Below are positions 62,828 through 64,000 of a stretch of DNA of 64,000 nt, one piece after another. The notes beneath the pieces were generated by a model. It was not told the origin of the DNA, made no database searches, and saw only the letters and a program-made list of their open reading frames with translations. The first letter of the stretch is position 1, and the number at the start of each line of letters is the position of its first letter. The DNA lies in contig NZ_JAQFII010000001.1 of the NCBI RefSeq assembly GCF_029504575.1, forward strand, positions 2,020,501 through 2,084,500, given 5' to 3'. This DNA is from Streptomyces sp. SPB162 (GTDB lineage Bacteria; Actinomycetota; Actinomycetes; Streptomycetales; Streptomycetaceae). Both the position numbers and the translations under genes were made by a program.

Positions 62828-64000
62828 TTGCGTGAGTTCAGCCTTCCGGCCCTTTACGAGGTCCCAGCGGACGGCAACCTGACGGATCTGATCCGCCGCA
62901 ACGCCGCTCAGCACCCAGCTGTTCCGGTGATCGCCCGCAAGAACGCGGGCGGTGAGTGGCAGGACGTCACCGCCACCGACTTCCTCGCCGAGGTCAGAGC
63001 CACCGCCAAGGGGCTGATCGCGTCCGGTGTGCAGCCGGGCGACCGGGTCGCCCTGATGTCGCCCACCCGCTACGAGTGGACGCTCTTCGACTTCGCGATC
63101 TGGAGCGCCGGCGCCATCGCCGTGCCGGTCTACGAGACGTCCTCGCCCGAACAGGTCGAGTGGATCCTGGGTGACTCGGGCGCGGTCGCCTGCGTCGTCG
63201 AGTCCGGTGCCCACGAGGCCACCGTCGCCTCGGTGCACGACCGCCTCCCTGAGCTCAAGCACGTCTGGCGGATCGACGCCGGCGCCGTGGAGCACCTGGT
63301 CTCCGTCGGCAGCGACATCTCCGACAAGGTGGTGGACGAGCGCGGGGCGACCGCCGTCGCGGACTCCCCCGCCACGATCGTGTACACCTCGGGGACCACC
63401 GGCCGCCCCAAGGGCTGTGTACTGAGCCACCGGGCCTTCTTCGCCGAGTGCGGCAACGTGGTGGAACGCCTCGCCCCGCTGTTCAGGACCGGCGAGTCCT
63501 CGGTGCTGCTCTTCCTGCCGCTCGCGCACGTCTTCGGCCGGCTGGTCGAGGTGGCGAGCGTGATGGCCCCGATCAAACTCGGGCACGTCAGCGACATCAA
63601 GCACCTCACCGACGAGCTGGCGGCCTTCCGGCCGACGATGATCCTCGGCGTCCCCCGGGTCTTCGAGAAGGTCTACAACTCGGCGCGGGCCAAGGCGCAG
63701 GCCGACGGCAAGGGCAAGATCTTCGACAAGGCGGCCGACGCCGCGATCGCGTACAGCCGGGCGCTGGACTCCCCCGGCGGCCCGTCGGTCGGCGTGAAGT
63801 TCAAGCACAAGGTCTTCGACCGGCTGGTCTACAGCAAGCTGCGCGCCGTCCTCGGCGGCCGCGCCACGCACGCCATCTCGGGCGGCGCCCCGCTGGGCGA
63901 GCGGCTCGGGCACTTCTACCGGGGCATCGGTTTCACGGTCCTGGAGGGGTACGGCCTCACCGAGTCCTGTGCGGCCACCGCGTTCAACCCCTGGGACCGC
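62828..64000 (+). CDS. Long-chain fatty-acid-CoA ligase (FadD15-like), 3' end cut off
   Basis: AMP-forming ligase activating fatty acids. 391 codons are visible and the gene runs off the right edge. Motifs are VYTSGTTGRPKGCVLSH (P-loop, about 185-201), LPLAHVFGR, MILGVPRVFEK, SGGAPLGERLG and GYGLTESCAATAFNP. The TTG at 62828 follows GAGGAG with an eight-base spacing. It matches FadD15 (Rv2187) by sequence type and neighbourhood. Confidence 0.93.
   Translation, partial: MREFSLPALYEVPADGNLTDLIRRNAAQHPAVPVIARKNAGGEWQDVTATDFLAEVRATAKGLIASGVQPGDRVALMSPTRYEWTLFDFAIWSAGAIAVPVYETSSPEQVEWILGDSGAVACVVESGAHEATVASVHDRLPELKHVWRIDAGAVEHLVSVGSDISDKVVDERGATAVADSPATIVYTSGTTGRPKGCVLSHRAFFAECGNVVERLAPLFRTGESSVLLFLPLAHVFGRLVEVASVMAPIKLGHVSDIKHLTDELAAFRPTMILGVPRVFEKVYNSARAKAQADGKGKIFDKAADAAIAYSRALDSPGGPSVGVKFKHKVFDRLVYSKLRAVLGGRATHAISGGAPLGERLGHFYRGIGFTVLEGYGLTESCAATAFNPWDR

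Overview
The window is a very G+C-rich actinobacterial chromosome segment. Gene content and order match the core region of Streptomyces that, from memory, corresponds to about SCO2075-SCO2131 of S. coelicolor. It is almost wholly core genome: no prophage, CRISPR array, rRNA or tRNA was seen. The only mobile DNA recognised is three short non-autonomous repeat elements.

Layout. (1) 1-4174: the start of a TraR/DksA-type gene with a lysine-rich tail, then a T-box leader and ileS. (2) 4239-22263, all on the minus strand: the division and cell-wall (dcw) cluster. In transcription order it is mraZ, rsmH, ftsL, ftsI, murE, murF, mraY, murD, ftsW, murG, ftsQ, ftsZ, yggS, sepF, sepG (yggT) and divIVA. 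A promoter overlapping four MraZ-type repeats drives it. ftsZ and ftsL each carry an apparent one-base insertion, and the pgeF/ylmD gene expected between ftsZ and yggS is absent. (3) 22401-27972: a carbonic anhydrase and a MoxR/DUF58/transglutaminase operon. (4) 28108-37093: small regulatory, hypothetical and membrane genes, including an ABC ATPase/YhgE/TetR operon and a DUF4126 gene preceded by a perfect MacR-type operator. (5) 37121-43217: metF, thiE, a Rv2175c-like DNA-binding protein, a flavin reductase and a TPP-riboswitch-controlled thiO-thiS-thiG operon. (6) 43331-48052: a PASTA Ser/Thr kinase, endonuclease IV, a molybdopterin oxidoreductase, bacterioferritin and its ferredoxin (with an iron box). 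(7) 48152-51703: class II DAHP synthase, divergent from an attenuated trpE(G) with a Trp-Trp-Trp leader peptide. (8) 51687-59569: a P-loop kinase, phosphofructokinase, the MacR/MacS-type two-component pair, acyltransferase, hydrolase, EEP phosphatase and ROK glucokinase. (9) 59625-64000: a set shared with mycobacteria (ArsA-like ATPase, SRPBCC protein, metallophosphoesterase, FadD-type ligase cut by the window end).

How it fits together. The first half builds peptidoglycan precursors and the polar-growth and septation machinery. The second half mixes central metabolism (glucokinase, phosphofructokinase, shikimate and tryptophan entry, thiamine and folate C1) with envelope lipid and signalling genes. 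Several classical control devices can be read directly: T-box, TPP riboswitch, trp attenuator, MraZ repeats, an iron box, a Crp-like site and a MacR box.

The most notable observations are the lesions confined to division genes that Streptomyces can live without, three repeat elements that each abut the stop codon of a minus-strand gene, and the MacR box lying in the same window as the macRS-type genes.
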